Below, in pieces: positions 31,791 through 44,172 of a stretch of DNA of 64,000 bases. The notes under the pieces were generated by a model that was given only the letters and a program-made list of their open reading frames with translations, was not told the DNA's origin and ran no database searches. A program made the position numbers and the translations under genes. The DNA is taken from NCBI GenBank assembly GCA_013146195.2, contig CM028379.1, positions 110,788,168-110,852,167 on the forward strand. The letters run 5' to 3'. The stretch comes from Codonopsis lanceolata (Eukaryota; Streptophyta; Magnoliopsida; Asterales; Campanulaceae). The number at the start of each line of letters is the position of its first letter. The first letter of the stretch is position 1.

Positions 31791-32247
31791 TTGATGTCTT
31801 ATTTATTTTCCTCACAAGTGTACGAGCCAATATGGAGTATAGTGTACAGTAAGCAAGGGTCGAACCACCGAGACAAGAAGTATCAAAGAGCAAGTAAACC
31901 AGTAACAATTAAACAAAGGGGTGTTTTTGTTTATTTATCTAATTTATTCTACTAGAAAGCAGGTAAACTAATTAACAATTTAAAGCAGCAATCACAGTTA
32001 TAAAGATCTTATGATGGATGAAAATCTAGGAACGTGGATTCACTTGTAACTACTCTAATGCTCTTTTGCCTAATGTATCAATCTGTTTAATCTTGGGTTC
32101 GTTCACTAAAGATTGGTATAGATCGTCAAATTATAATTCAATCTCCATCCTAAATAATTCATCCAATCTATACCCTTAAGAACAAGAACATATGAATTTC
32201 CTATTTGTCACTTATGAACATATATATGAACCTGACCCTAACTTATC
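31791..32247. other. Unassigned repeat-like DNA
   Basis: No ORF. It contains the phrase AAGCAAGGGTCGAACCACCG (about 31852-31871), which resembles sequence recurrent in plant repeats, but no terminus is visible. It ends where the family A LTR starts. Confidence 0.35.
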
Positions 32248-32575
32248 TGTGACGACGCGACCCGGATCCCAATACGAGACCCCAAGGTCGTGCCGTCAGA
32301 ACACACAATTAACAAGCAAAGGGTAAGGCTATAACAACGATACGCCAACGACTCAACAAATGCGGAAGCGAATAACTTAAATGGACCTGAGCTAACAAGC
32401 TTCGAAATACAAAACAACCAAAGAGATAGTAAATCTCTCGGCCCAAAAATTCAACGCACGTGACGCAACATTGGGCACGTACTAAAACCCCCTGTTGCAA
32501 TTATAAACAATATATAACCAAGTCATCAACGATGTTACAGCCGGAACCCAACATTAACTAAGTCTACAACTCTAG
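32248..32575 (-). repeat. 3' LTR of the base gypsy element, terminal segment
   Basis: Contains the LTR 3' end (TCACA on the minus strand). It aligns base for base with 57682-58014 of the 5' LTR. Interrupted at 32575 by the solo LTR, with TCTAG duplicated. Confidence 0.88.
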
Positions 32576-33839
32576 TGTTAGTCCCAAAGGGCACAATAAT
32601 AAGCTGGAAGGGGGGGTTTGAATAACTTATTATACACTTAAAAACTTTTCGTATAAGATCCGAAAACAATCACTTGCAATCTATTAAGGAGATTGAAGTA
32701 GCAGAAGTCTTGTAAGGAAAACAATTCAAGTCTGCCGGTGAAGCACTATCGGTAGACTTGGCTGAATACTCAAGTCTGGAGTTGAAGAGATAAGTTTAAA
32801 GGGATATGAAACAGTTTAAAGCTATAATCAACAGAATGAAAGAACACAAGTATTTTGAGATGGTTCGCACTATAAGGAGTGATATGTCCACCACCAAGGC
32901 AGTCAACCTTGGATTTAAATGTGCACTATGTTTTCCACTAGTTCTATTACAAAGAATATATCCAATGGATCGTGTACAAAATATTTGACTTGTGTTTGGG
33001 GGTTTGGGAATTGAATATTTGGATAAACAAGATATTCAATTGTGCTGAAGAATAGTTAAAAGAACAACAATCAAAAGCTAAAGATAACTGTTGATGCAGA
33101 TCTTCTTGATTGATGTCGAGGACTCCTTGACCAGTTAACGATCTCTTGAATGCACTGAGAATAAAAACTAGAAGTGTTGGAGAATTTCAGAGCAATTCGG
33201 GACTGGACAGTTGGATTTTTCTTCAGTCTTTAATGACACTATTTATAGCAGGGGCATTTGAGAGATCCGTTGGAGAAGACGAAGTGTAATAGCTCTATTA
33301 GGTTGAATGCATTAAATGCATGGAGCTGTCTTGTGGATTTCGTCTTCACTGACTCTGAGCAGGGAGTGGTGCAGAGTTTGTTGCAGGAGTTGGTAGGTGA
33401 GCAATCAGAATTTCAGACTTGCAATAGTTGGTATAGACTGTAAGTGTCAGTTTGTTCACCTGCTCTGTCACTGTTCAGTAGGCGAAAGTTTTCTTGCTTT
33501 TCAGAAAGCTGACCAGGCGTGTCTGAGAAGTCAAGGGATGGATAAATTCAAATTCAAATTGATAAAGGATGAATTTAAATAATCCACAAAGACTTGGTGA
33601 CTGGACACGCCATCCTTGAACATGTGCGGACAAGGTCTGCTGCTGGATGCTGAATGATGTCTTCCGGTGAAGCGTTATTGAAGTCTTCCACTAAACCCGT
33701 GAAGCTTAAAAAACTATTCTATGGCAAAGTTCTATACACAGTTGCCACGCTAATTGATATGCATTCCAATTAGCCACTAATGTATAAAGCTTAATGTAAT
33801 GTATGAACAGATGTAAATCAAAACAAATGAGAAACAACA
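32576..33839 (+). mobile_element. 1.26-kb solo LTR, possibly Sirevirus-like
   Basis: Starts TGTTAGTCCC, ends AACAACA and is flanked by a perfect TCTAG duplication (32571-32575 and 33840-33844). The uninterrupted site is visible in the 5' LTR near 58010. It has no coding. It contains a near-perfect palindrome CAAGTCTGCCG / CGGTAGACTTG (32727-32760) and GTCTTCCGGTG at 33659. Palindromic CACCGG-type motifs are described for Sirevirus LTRs, so that lineage is possible. Confidence 0.88.
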
Positions 33840-34484
33840 TCTAGTCTACACACTCTATGGCTAAACATGCCGGAGTACAACAACCAACAACAATATTACT
33901 CAAGATGGAATAAATACGTAATTAAATAAACACGGCTTGACTAACATTTGTCGGCTCATAAAAACCAAGTACTAATAATTTACAAGTACATGAACAAATA
34001 AAAACACAAGCTTTACTACCCATAGTGAAGTCTCTATAACTTCACTTCCCAAACGTCCTTTCCAATAAACTAAGGTTACAAGATGTTAATAGTAGCAACC
34101 TTCACCTAGAACCACACGTTCTATCGTAGACTCGGCGGATTCCTTCGAATTACTAGCTCGGCTCGAATCTAAGGAAAACAAAGTAAACGAGTAAGTCATA
34201 AAGACTTAGTAAGCTACTAAAGATGCAATGCCATGACATGACATTATGCTCAAATAAAACATGTAAATCTCATGTCATACTTATGATATAACATTACATG
34301 ATATAATCTTCAACATAAACCAAATTTCATCCATAGTCACATGGAACATAATTCTACAAAATTTATCATGAAGCAATCCATATCAAATAGAATATGATTA
34401 TCAATTCCAATATGTGTAGCATGTTATTTCCACACTTTCACTTATCATCAAACCACAATTCACATAACCCAATTATACCATGAG
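33840..34484 (-). repeat. 3' LTR of the base gypsy element, middle segment
   Basis: Family A LTR sequence between the solo LTR and the gag-only element. It matches about 58011-58654. It ends in the ATGAG target duplication at 34480-34484. Confidence 0.88.
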
Positions 34485-35611
34485 TGATGAGATCCTGTCA
34501 AGCCTAAGTCCGTGTCAAAGTCAAATGTTGATCAAGCATGGAGAGTTCATGATTGATCAAGAAACCAAGTGCCCAAGAAATCAAATTAACTCTTTAAGAG
34601 GCGTGGAATATGTTTGGAAGATTCAAGAGTTCTACACCAACTTGATTCACGGGTTCATTGGAGATTCGGGTTACTATAATGGATACTCGACGAGATCGAA
34701 GAGGCTAAGCTTGAAGAAGCCAAGGAAGATAGTGAATGGTGGTCAAAGCATAAGGGATGAATTTGAAGAAGGAACAAACCATTCAGTGTTTGTGGAGCTT
34801 GTGACCACAAGGGTTGATAGGCATGCCGCCGCATGGCCTTACCATTCTTATAGACTGACTTTCTGGGAAGCTTGCGATCGCAAGGTGCTATTTTTTGTTG
34901 TATCAGCTTTAAAACAATTCATTATGGAAAATGAAGCCTTCAAGTGGGTCCCCATATATTCAGATATGACTTGGGGAGCTTTTAATAACTATTGGAGGAC
35001 TTTGGGGGCCAAAATGCAATTTTGGAAAATAGGCCCTTGTAGAAAAACGGGATTTATAGATTTTCCTTATTTTGGGGGATTTATGTTTCTTAAATAGATT
35101 ACGAAACTTACCTAATTGTTGCCTATATAGATTAGGTAAGTTGAGTAGTTTCCTAAGTAGATTTTATTTAGTTTCCTAAGTTGATTCTAAGTAGTTTCCT
35201 AAGATGATTCTACTTAGACCTTTTCTTTTACTTTTACGTGTAGGATTCACAACCCATATAAATAAGGGTTGTGGCTTATTGTTTTGGAACAACTTTCTGA
35301 TTATTGAATAATATAGTTTTGAGTGTTTTCTTCGAAACCTCCTTGTTCTTCATGAACTTGTGAATACTTCGGTGTGATTCTGTTGTGTTCGAAACCTGAA
35401 TTATCAATAGGAATTCCATACCTATTGTGGCGTTATTCACAATACTTAGGTTCTTCAATTGCTACGATGACGGGTTGCGGCTATACATGCCAAGGTTCTT
35501 TTCGTGCTAATTGTTGGGTCGAGGTGTCACCCACGGAAACATCCTTCGATCCTAGCTTCCGCCGCGTGAGTAATTCGTTCTTCAACGAAGTCTTCCGAGA
35601 AGATCGTATCA
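34485..35611 (+). repeat. 5' LTR of the gag-only element (1127 bp)
   Basis: Aligns with the 3' LTR along its length except for one block: about 29 bp after GAATTTGAAGAAGGAA (about 34758-34796) stand where the 3' LTR has about 720 bp. Open frames in it are accidental. Confidence 0.92.
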
Positions 35612-35614
35612 TTT

Positions 35615-35626
35615 TGGTATCAGAGC
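35615..35626 (+). other. Primer-binding site, tRNA-iMet type
   Basis: TGGTATCAGAGC three bases after the LTR end; the standard gypsy/copia initiator-Met primer site. Confidence 0.9.
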
Positions 35627-36386
35627 AAATGTTTGTTTCCATAATCTATCTTACTTTAAACTGTTCTTATTTTGATTATCAATTTGTTTCTCTTCCAATT
35701 CGAATTAGGGTCTTCAATCCTAATTTGTTCTTTTCGATTTCTTTGTTTTTGTTGTTTCAAAACCCTAATCTTCTAGGGTTATAAATCAAAAAAAAATCTA
35801 CAATGTTCATGGTACTGTTCACACCAGAAAAAAAAACAACTGTTGCTCTAATTGATTTTGGACAGCTTTAATTACAAAAAAAAAAGTATTCGGACAAAAA
35901 AAAAATGGTTCCGAAAATTAAAAAAAAAAGAAATACAGAAAATTCAAATTTAAAAAAATACAGAAATCTGAAAAAAAAATGGAAGAAAAAAAAGTGTTGC
36001 TAGTTGCCGAATAGGAAAGGAATTTGTGATTGCTTGAAATTGAAAATTGCTAGTTGTGCAAATTGAGAAGCTTGAAGTATTGTCATCATCTAGGTTTGAG
36101 AATTAATATCGAATCTTGTTATACAATTGATCTTTGAGCCTTTTCATCCTTGGAATTCTATTCTTAATTCATTATTTCTATACGTAGAATTCTATTGATT
36201 GAGTTTGGTTTGTTTACTTCAGAATTCATTAATTTATTTGTTAGTTCTTTTAGAACTTGGAGGAATTGAAGGTGAGGGAGAGTAGGTAAACACGAGAGGA
36301 GTGATCATTGCTTGAGTGATACACGTAAGGGAGTGTGTGAGGTATAAACAAAATTTATTACTAACGTTTTTTCTTGTAGGAACACC
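35627..36386 (+). other. Leader of the gag-only element
   Basis: Non-coding, with many A-rich runs at 35790-36000. Nothing else seen. Confidence 0.5.
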
Positions 36387-37386
36387 ATGGAAAGTAACTC
36401 AGATACGGGTAGTTTGTTAGAAGAGATGACGCAACAGTTTGATAAAATGGTTAGGGAACAAACAGAAGAGATGAGAGTGAGTCTAGATAGGTTGAAGATG
36501 GGAATGAATGAAAAATTAAAATCTGTTGTTAAAACAAAAACAGATTTGCCTAAACATAAACTTAGGGAGAATGGAGAACATAGAGGAGTTAGATTCAAAA
36601 TCCCAGCCTTCTATGGTAAAAATGATCCAGAAGTTATATTTAGAGTGAGAGAAAAAGATGGTGGAAATCTTTGAAGGTCATAACATTTCAGAACATAAGA
36701 AGGTTAGAGCTGCCACCATAGAGTTTTATGATTATGCTGCAGATTGGTGGGAAGGATTAAGGAAATGGAGATTTAGAAGTAGAGGGCCTCAAGTTGAGAC
36801 TTGGGCTGAATTAAAAAGGGTGATGCGAAGAAAATTCGTTCCGGTTCATTATTTTAAAGATAAACCTTTAGAACCAAAATCTAGAGCTATGGTTAGACAT
36901 AAGGAGAAGAATGAAAAGAAAAATATTGAGGAGGACAAAATTGAGAGAGAAAATCTTGAAAGAATAAAGAGAGAGAAGATTGAGAGGGAAAGATTAGAAA
37001 GAGAAAAGAAAGATGAACGAAGGTGGAAAGAGTTTCGAGAACAAATGGAGCTTGCATTCGAAGCTTCACAACACGTTACACATGTTCCACCTACAACAAA
37101 TCAAGTTTTTGAAGATGAAAATAAATTAAATGAGAGAAAGGCTAGTGAGGAAAAGAATATAGAGAAGCCTTCACAAAAGGAGAGCTTGAGAGAAGAGAGA
37201 AAGGCTAGTGAGGAAAAGAATATAAAGAAGCCTTCACAAAAGGAGAGCTTGAGAGAAAATAAAGAGAGTTTGGCTAGAGAGAATAGTGAGGTTTGTGAGA
37301 TAGACAAGAAAAAGGAGAGTGTGTGTCAAAACAAGAGTGAGAGGCCGGTTTTAGAAACTAGTGAAAGATGTGAGATAACCGGGTAA
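36387..37386 (+). pseudogene. Gypsy-type gag of the gag-only element
   Basis: The first frame (36387-36660) gives an acidic helix and RFKIPAFYGKNDPE, the start of the retrotransposon gag core. A one-base insertion near 36640 shifts the frame. The core continues from 36658 with EIFEGHNISEHKKVRAATIE, YDYAADWWEGL and KRVMRRKFVPVHYF, classic plant gypsy gag motifs. A long Lys/Glu coiled coil follows, with a 63-bp tandem duplication (from about 37141 and 37204; KPSQKESLRE repeated). No zinc knuckle is visible. TAA at 37384-37386. Confidence 0.85.
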
Positions 37387-38318
37387 AAGGAAAGGATAAA
37401 TATAGAGAGTGAGCAAAAGAAAGAGAGTGAGCAAAAGAAAGAAAGTGAGGCAAATTTTCATACTAACAAAGCTGAATTGTTATTGCCTAGTTTCATTATT
37501 TCTCATTCACAGATTGTTCATGTGTTGAAGCCTACACCGTCTAAAGAAATTGTGAGACTCAAGGTTGAATACCAACAAGGTAAGGAGATTGTTGTAGAAC
37601 CTACACTTTCTCAAAGGTATGATCTTACTCTTTCTTGGAAAAATAAGATATGTGGTGAATTGTTGCATAATATTCACCATGATATTGATCATAAGCTCAA
37701 TAGTGTAGTTGTTGGGCTTGGAAAGTTAAATAGTCTTGTAGACACTTTAGTCATGGGTGAGATTGTTAAACCAATTAATTTATTACATGATGTACACCAT
37801 AACTTTGGTGATAAATTCAGAATTGTGAAAGGTGTTTGAAAATTTTGATTAATGTTGTAAATGCCTTAATCATGAAAAAGATTGTTAGACCACTTGACTT
37901 GTTTAGAAAGTTTCAATTTCAAAATTTGGTTAGTCACCATGGTTTAAGTGATTGGAAGAAATGTGGTAAATACATTGGTGACTTAAATTTGACTTTGCAT
38001 ATACCTAATCATTTGTATGTGGATCCATTCATAGATAGTACATTGGTTGATAAATTGGTAGGAGTGCCTAGTGCATTGCAAGTTGGAAAGAAAATTCTGA
38101 ATTTTGCATTGGGGATTTCTAAGTTTCATCAAGATGTGAGTTCTAAACATGTGATTATGCATGATGTTTCTGTGATGAATTATTTCGTTACATGTCATAT
38201 GATTGTGGAAGTTCCCCATGATGCGTTGATGTTTCATAAGATTTATGGATTGCAAATAGTTCCATTGAGGGATATAAATTGTGTTAAGCATGTTAAACCT
38301 TGGAAAGGTTATTTGCTT
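37387..38318 (+). pseudogene. Unknown reading region after gag, first part
   Basis: The gag frame stays open after its TAA until TGA at 37837-37839, encoding KESEQKK repeats and a His/Val/Leu-rich region. A second frame then takes over (37836 onward) up to the solo LTR at 38319. Two stretches look like internal repeats of each other (LVMGEIVKPINLL and LIMKKIVRPLDLF). I see no protease, RT, RNase H or integrase motif. I do not recognise it. Confidence 0.5.
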
Positions 38319-39082
38319 TGTAATATCCCGATTCCTAGTTAGCGTGAATTGCGTGCAATGCTCGCATTTCTTCCTTGGTTGATTGCATGTTTGGTTTGTG
38401 AGAGAGTATAGATGTGTATGAGAGATCACATTATGACCAAAATACTATTAAGAGATTCCATATAGTTGTTGACTTGTTAAAGTCACAAGTCATAACTCGA
38501 CGATAGCCGAAATGCGACACGATTGAGAGTTTAGTTGCGTTTTGTGTTCCTGACCTCGATTTGATCCTAGATATTTACATGATGATTGATTAGCATGTTT
38601 AGATGTGTTATAATTCTAGTTGGATGTATTCCTTAAGTCTTGTGAGGTTTTGATGCTTCGAGGATAGCAATTCTCCTTATCGCGTAGTTTGAGATTGAGT
38701 CGTGTGATCGTCTCGTCTTTCGGGAGTTCATTTCTCCTATCCGTTGTTTAACATCTGAGAACAAATTCAATTCTATTAATAGCCTTTTGAAGTGTTTATA
38801 ATTTTGTGTTGTTGCCCGTTGGTTCGTGGTTTCATTCGTCGTTTCGTTAGCAAGTTGTTGAGCCTTCTGCCGGTTTCGCTCCGAGTTGTTTCGGCTGTTG
38901 TTTATGGGATTCTAGACCTACATTGAAAGTGGTTTGAGACTTATTTGGTTTATCTAAGTGTTTGAGGACCTTAAGGGTTCAATTATAGGCCATTTCGAAG
39001 CTTTAAGGCTTGCGGTTGCATGCGAGAAGGACCGTAACCGAGCGAGGACAACAAGAAAAGTCAACAAGGGTAATCAAGGGTG

Positions 39083-39118
39083 ATGCGGTCGCTTCATTGG
39101 AGGGCCATGCGACCGCAT
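39083..39118 (+). promoter_or_regulatory. GC-rich stem-loop in the family A LTR
   Basis: Perfect 10-bp arms ATGCGGTCGC (39083-39092) and GCGACCGCAT (39109-39118) around a 16-nt loop. The family C LTR has the same arms and loop length at 61778-61813. Confidence 0.7.
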
Positions 39119-42100
39119 GGTCTTCGAGGCAGACTTGTCTCTGTTCTGATTTTTTATGTTTATTTCATATCCTACCGCTACTAAACCCCCTCTAAACCCT
39201 TCCTAACCTCCCATACTTAGTCCTAATCATGTCCTAACATGTTTGGGGAGTTGATTAAGTTTTAATTAGTGGTTGATTACATCTAATCTTCACTAATTGT
39301 GTAAGACCCCGAACCTTCGTGTATTTGACTTTCTCGTTTTGCTTGCCGTTTAACCGCGACCTCACTTACTAAACTTGAGGAAAGAACTTGATTTGTGTAG
39401 GTAGGCTATCTAGAAGCCAATACCTTAATTCCATATGTTCTATAGACTTTAACTAGTTAAAGTTACAAGTCGTATACCGACGCTGTTCGTTACTTGACTC
39501 GGTTGAGAGTTTTCTCGCGTAGTGTGAGAACCCAAACCCCTTTACATGTATAACATCATTATAGCATGTTTATTGTATGTCTTAACATGTTAGAGACTTC
39601 ATTTTATTCATGTCATGCTTGCACTAAGTTGGTTAAGATCATAGTAGAGTGATTGACTTCCATGCGTTCCATGCTTTGTTGTTAATGCTTTGAGTGATCG
39701 TCTTAGCATGTTAGCACTTAACTAAGTCTCATTGGAGTCTTAGTACCTTGCATACGTGACTTGTAATGTTAGTCTTGATCATAGTATACTTGGTTGAAAG
39801 TTTGGAAGCTTAGTTGCATCGTTTGAGTCTTAGGGTTTCTCGTGTTTACCTTCGTTGCTTGTATTGTTTGTGCTTTCAACTTAGGAGAAGTTCATTTAAG
39901 TTCTAGACCAAGTGTACTAGTATTTCTCATGCTTGCACAATCAATGTTCATAGATTTGTTGCATTTGGAAATAAGATGACCAACATATTACTTCACAGAT
40001 TCAGTCTTGTTTTTGGGCGAACTTCGGGAAAATTCTGGTACCAATATACTAAAGAGAATTTTCTAAAAATTTATTATGTTTTACCTTAATATGTTAGGAT
40101 ACTCCCAGTAAAATTTGGTAATTTTCCAAGGTGTCTAAGTACCTTATTTAGGTCTTGACTTACGGCTGTGCCATAATTCTATTTTCAGGAAATCAGCTTC
40201 TTTACTTGATTTTGTTGTAACTTTATTTTGATGAATATAAGTCCAAATTGATTAATTTAAAACTCTAAAATATATTTTAATGAGTCTACGTTCAGAAAAA
40301 TCAAAAATTACATCATTTGGAGTTGTGAGCTATTTATGGTCGATTTTACAAGATCGACTGTCTAGTAACAACAATCTGGAATTTGGTCCCTGAATTCACA
40401 CTTACGGGATTTTTGACAAGTTTTGGCTTATGACCAAAAAGCCCTTGGCCCTTGGACGTCTTAAGTGACTTGAGCCTCCCTTGTTGACCTTAGTCCAACC
40501 TTTCTAAACCCTTGGATGAGTCCTTATCAAGGGCTTACATCCCTTGGCCAATAGGAAGCCATATAACCTCCATCAATTGGATTGTGGTCTTCTTGGAAAG
40601 TATATAAACCATTTTTCAGCCTTGGCAGCCATTTGTGATCACCAAGCTTCAGATTTGTAGAGAGTAAGTCTCCATTTTCGTCCTTAGGAAGAAGCCTACC
40701 TTGTGAGACCATTTGCCGGAGTTCCGGTGACCCGATCGGCGATCCGAGACCGCTGAATCGAAGGCCTTGCCCTCCTCTACAACAATCCTTGGTTTATTCT
40801 TCCTTCCAACCATTATTCATAGGCTAAAGGTGAGTTGACAATTCCCAGAATTTTCATGTTAAATATTATGACATGTCCCCTTCATTATAGTTGTTCTAAT
40901 GATGCTTAGGAACACTTTTTGTGAAGTAGAATCCTCCAATTCAATCTATGAAATGTGTGTAGGATTTTATGATTTCTTTATGAAGTTGTGATTTTGACTT
41001 TGTGCAAAGCATGAATGTTGTTCTATATGAGCCTAGGATCAACTCTTGTGAAAGAATATGTTTCAATTGTAGGTTTAACAAAATCACAGATTCTAGGGTT
41101 TGAAATTCGGGAATGTGTTTATGGCTAGTTTAAGGTCATGAACGGCTTAGTTATTAAGTTCTAAATGAACGGAGAACATAGAATTGAGCAATGGGATCCA
41201 TTTAGTATCTATGCTCCACTTGGTTGAATTTTAGAAATGACTCACCGGAGTAGAGATTAGGGAGTTATTGAACAATACCGACTCCACATTCGATCCCTAC
41301 GACGTTTGTAGTACGTTAGACTAATGTATTAGTTTACGTGACTTTGGGATGAATTGAAATGCATGTTTGATATGTGTGCTTATAAGACTCAATCGAGTTC
41401 TTATGCGGTTTATATGATTGTGTGAAAGAAATGCATAATTGAGAGGATTTGGATTGGGACTATCTTTAGTACTCTATACATGGAGTCTACTTGTATAAGT
41501 CGCTAGGATAACCATGTTGTTATTTAAGACTCACCGGTATGGTTTGACCTTACGGGTTATTACCGCTCTAGTGTTGCTTAAGTCTTTGACTACTATCGAC
41601 TTTTGCGTTATTGAATGAGTTACTACTCTAGGAAGAGTTTAGTAAATGGTTTCATGATCCTAGACTAACGGAGTAGTCCTGAATAGTACATAATGGTGAT
41701 GGTTAAATTGTGACTCTTTGAATTTCATAAGTGAATATGGAAATCTTGTGTATATTTTATATTATGACTAAATGCATGATTTCCTACATTGTCAAGAATT
41801 GATTCTTCTACGTGTTTCTATGATATGACTTATGAGCATATTGAATGTATTTGCCTTCGTGCACGATCGTTCTATAGTTAATGAATTGTGGTGAACTTGG
41901 ATTCTACTATTAAGTGGAATTATGAATCAAAATTGAACTAAGCTTGGTTTCACAATAATCAACTTAGGCTTCCCTTATATAATTGACTTGGGACTTTGAA
42001 CTAAGATTCCTAAATGGAATGAGAACCTTGCTATGCCTCAAACGAGAACATAGAAAAGAGTCTTGGAACACATATAGTGTTCAAACTCTATTTGGTTGGA

Positions 42101-42423
42101 ATTGTAGTAAAGACTCAACGGAGTCGAGTTAAGGAACAATTGAACCTTACGAGGATCGTGGTGAGATCCTATGATAATATATTCCATTTAACTAGATTAC
42201 TAGCTTTTGGGACTTGAATCGAATAGAGTGAACAACTTGACACTTATGATTTAGAGACTCAAATGAGCTCCTATTGTGATTTTGTGATTATTGTAACAAT
42301 GTGCATAATCGTATGAGTTTAGTAGATCATTATATCTACTTGAGAATTAGCAAGTAAACATCTACTTGTGCATTGCATATAAGTCCAGCTGGCATTACTT
42401 GAGTTTTCATGTTGAAGGTGGGA

Positions 42424-42471
42424 CGATGCATTGTCTTCACGAATTATGGGATTCGTGGTTGCAATGTATCG
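42424..42471 (+). promoter_or_regulatory. Conserved 48-nt stem-loop, family B
   Basis: Outer stem CGATGCATTG / CAATGTATCG (one G-T wobble) and inner stem TCACGAAT / ATTCGTGG (one wobble) around TATGGG. Confidence 0.75.
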
Positions 42472-42807
42472 TCGTACCGAATTCGGTTTTCACACACCCC
42501 TCCACTGCTAGCTACAGTGGGGAAGTATCCCCCTTTGTCGTAACCAATTGAGCACATTAGCTAGTGCTATTTTCCCTAGTAGAGAGTTCGGACCCGAGAA
42601 GAGAGCTCGGTGCTTTGATACCTGAACACGGGTATCACTGGCACGATATGATTAACAGTTGTGATTGCAGGAGCAATACGACGAAAGTGATTTGGTATCT
42701 TCTCTATCCTTTATGTGGCTTACTATGGGCACTTATGTGATAACAAAGTGTTAGTGAACATGAGATCTTATTGACCATGTTTGTGTTGCTTGGTGTTATA
42801 TGGAAGA

Positions 42808-43110
42808 CTTGAAATGTGTATATACATATGCACACTTATACATGACTAATATATGAGAGAATTGATATGTATATATAGAGATATACATCCTTATATATGA
42901 TATATAAATATATGAAAGACTTGATGTGTATATATATATATATAGATATGCACACTTATGCATGATGATTATATGGGAGATTTGATATGTATATATAGAG
43001 ATATTCATATAGATATAGGTGTATATATATAAATATGCACCCTTACACGTGGTAATAATGTGAATAACTTGATTTGTATATATAATGATATGTATACTTG
43101 CATATGATGT
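42808..43110 (+). repeat. TATA-rich minisatellite in the family B LTR
   Basis: Four or five imperfect units of about 60-65 bp built from TTGATATGTATATATAGAGA, ATGCACACTTATGCATGAT and ATATGGGAGA. The minus-strand Tyr/Ile-rich open frame across it is an artefact of the repeat. Confidence 0.75.
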
Positions 43111-44164
43111 TTTGTGGGAACTACCTTCTAATTCGTTTGATTTGTGTTTGAATAGGGAATTACACCCTGGTTCATTTGGATGGTTTAGTAAGTAAGAAGA
43201 AATGGATATCTTGTGGAGTATCGAAACGATACGACGCCTCCTCACAGGTTTTTCTGTCATTTATAAAATGACACCATGGTTATGTTTATGTTACATAATT
43301 ATATGTTGCATATATATTGTAGTATCGTGCTGGGTCATTATGACTCATCCCGTACTTGTTTCTAGTTGCGATGTGGCGATAGGCGCACTAAGGTCGAGTA
43401 GATCGTGATTGTCTTGGTCGATAGATCGAGATTAGAGCGTGTGGTTCGTGTTTGTAGCAACCGACTTTCCCGAGTAGCAGCTTGTGGAGTCCTGTTCCTT
43501 TATAGCATTGTCATTGATGTCAAGTAGTTTGTTATTCTTGTGAGTTCGACTTTTTGTAAAGTTATTTAGACTTTACGGTCGGGTAGAATACTTGAGTTTT
43601 TGTATTGGTTCTTTCTTGGGCCGACGTATTGTGTCGTGCCTAGTCCGTGGATTTCGTATTTATTTCAGTTGTCTCCGGGGCACGCAGTAGCTTTGGGGAA
43701 TTTCCTTATTCTAATTTTTATAGTTGTTGGTTGACCCCGATATGCTTTAGCCGTTGGGTATTTGTTATATCAGGTTGGTTCTTTGTTGAAACGCCGGCCT
43801 GGAGTGCCGATGGTTTGTTCGGCGTCCGTAATGTTGCGGCACGCGAGTTTTGTTTCTCCTCCTTTGAGAGATAATGTCTCACTTGGTTTCATTGGCGTTG
43901 GTTTCGAGCTTCATGCTTGGGGCTTCTTTCCTTATTGCTTCCGCTGATTCGATTTTTGAAATACCGTATTTTAGTGCGGCTTTATGTTCACGTTTAGAGC
44001 GTGTTAGCTCGACTGTTCGACTTGCACTACTGTTTAGCAAGTGCTTGTCCTTTTCTTATTTTAGTTCCAGCAGCACGACCTTGGGATTTCGTGTTGGAAT
44101 CCGGGTCGGTTCGTTACAAATTGTACCAAGGAAATCCCATTTGTGCCCTCATTAGTTGGGGAAG

Positions 44165-44172
44165 TATATAAA
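44165..44172 (+). promoter_or_regulatory. TATA box of the family A LTR (38319-47080)
   Basis: TATATAAA, at the position conserved in the other long LTRs, followed after about 240 bp by the conserved donor AG/GTAAGC at 44406. Confidence 0.6.

Larger units (their letters stand above)
39300..44118 (+). mobile_element. Family B solo LTR, 4.82 kb
   Basis: Starts TGTAAGACCCCGAACC, ends GGTCGGTTCGTTACA and is flanked by a perfect AATTG duplication (39295-39299 and 44119-44123). The empty site reads CACTAATTGTACCA, as seen in the other family A copies. No coding. It shares with families A and C the 48-nt stem-loop (42424), the second and third hairpins, the TATA position (40601) and the donor, and with A the acceptor. 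Confidence 0.92.

Noticed and set aside
34485..35097. 205-codon open frame at the start of the gag-only element
   Set aside because: It lies wholly within the 5' LTR and the equivalent frame in the 3' LTR is broken; no domain.
36658..37386. Lys/Glu-rich protein resembling a cytoskeletal coiled coil
   Set aside because: Its N-terminal part is the retrotransposon gag core and it lies between PBS and LTR, so it is gag rather than a host gene.
42796..43260. Tyr/Ile-rich 154-codon minus-strand frame
   Set aside because: Produced by the TATATA-rich minisatellite in the family B LTR.
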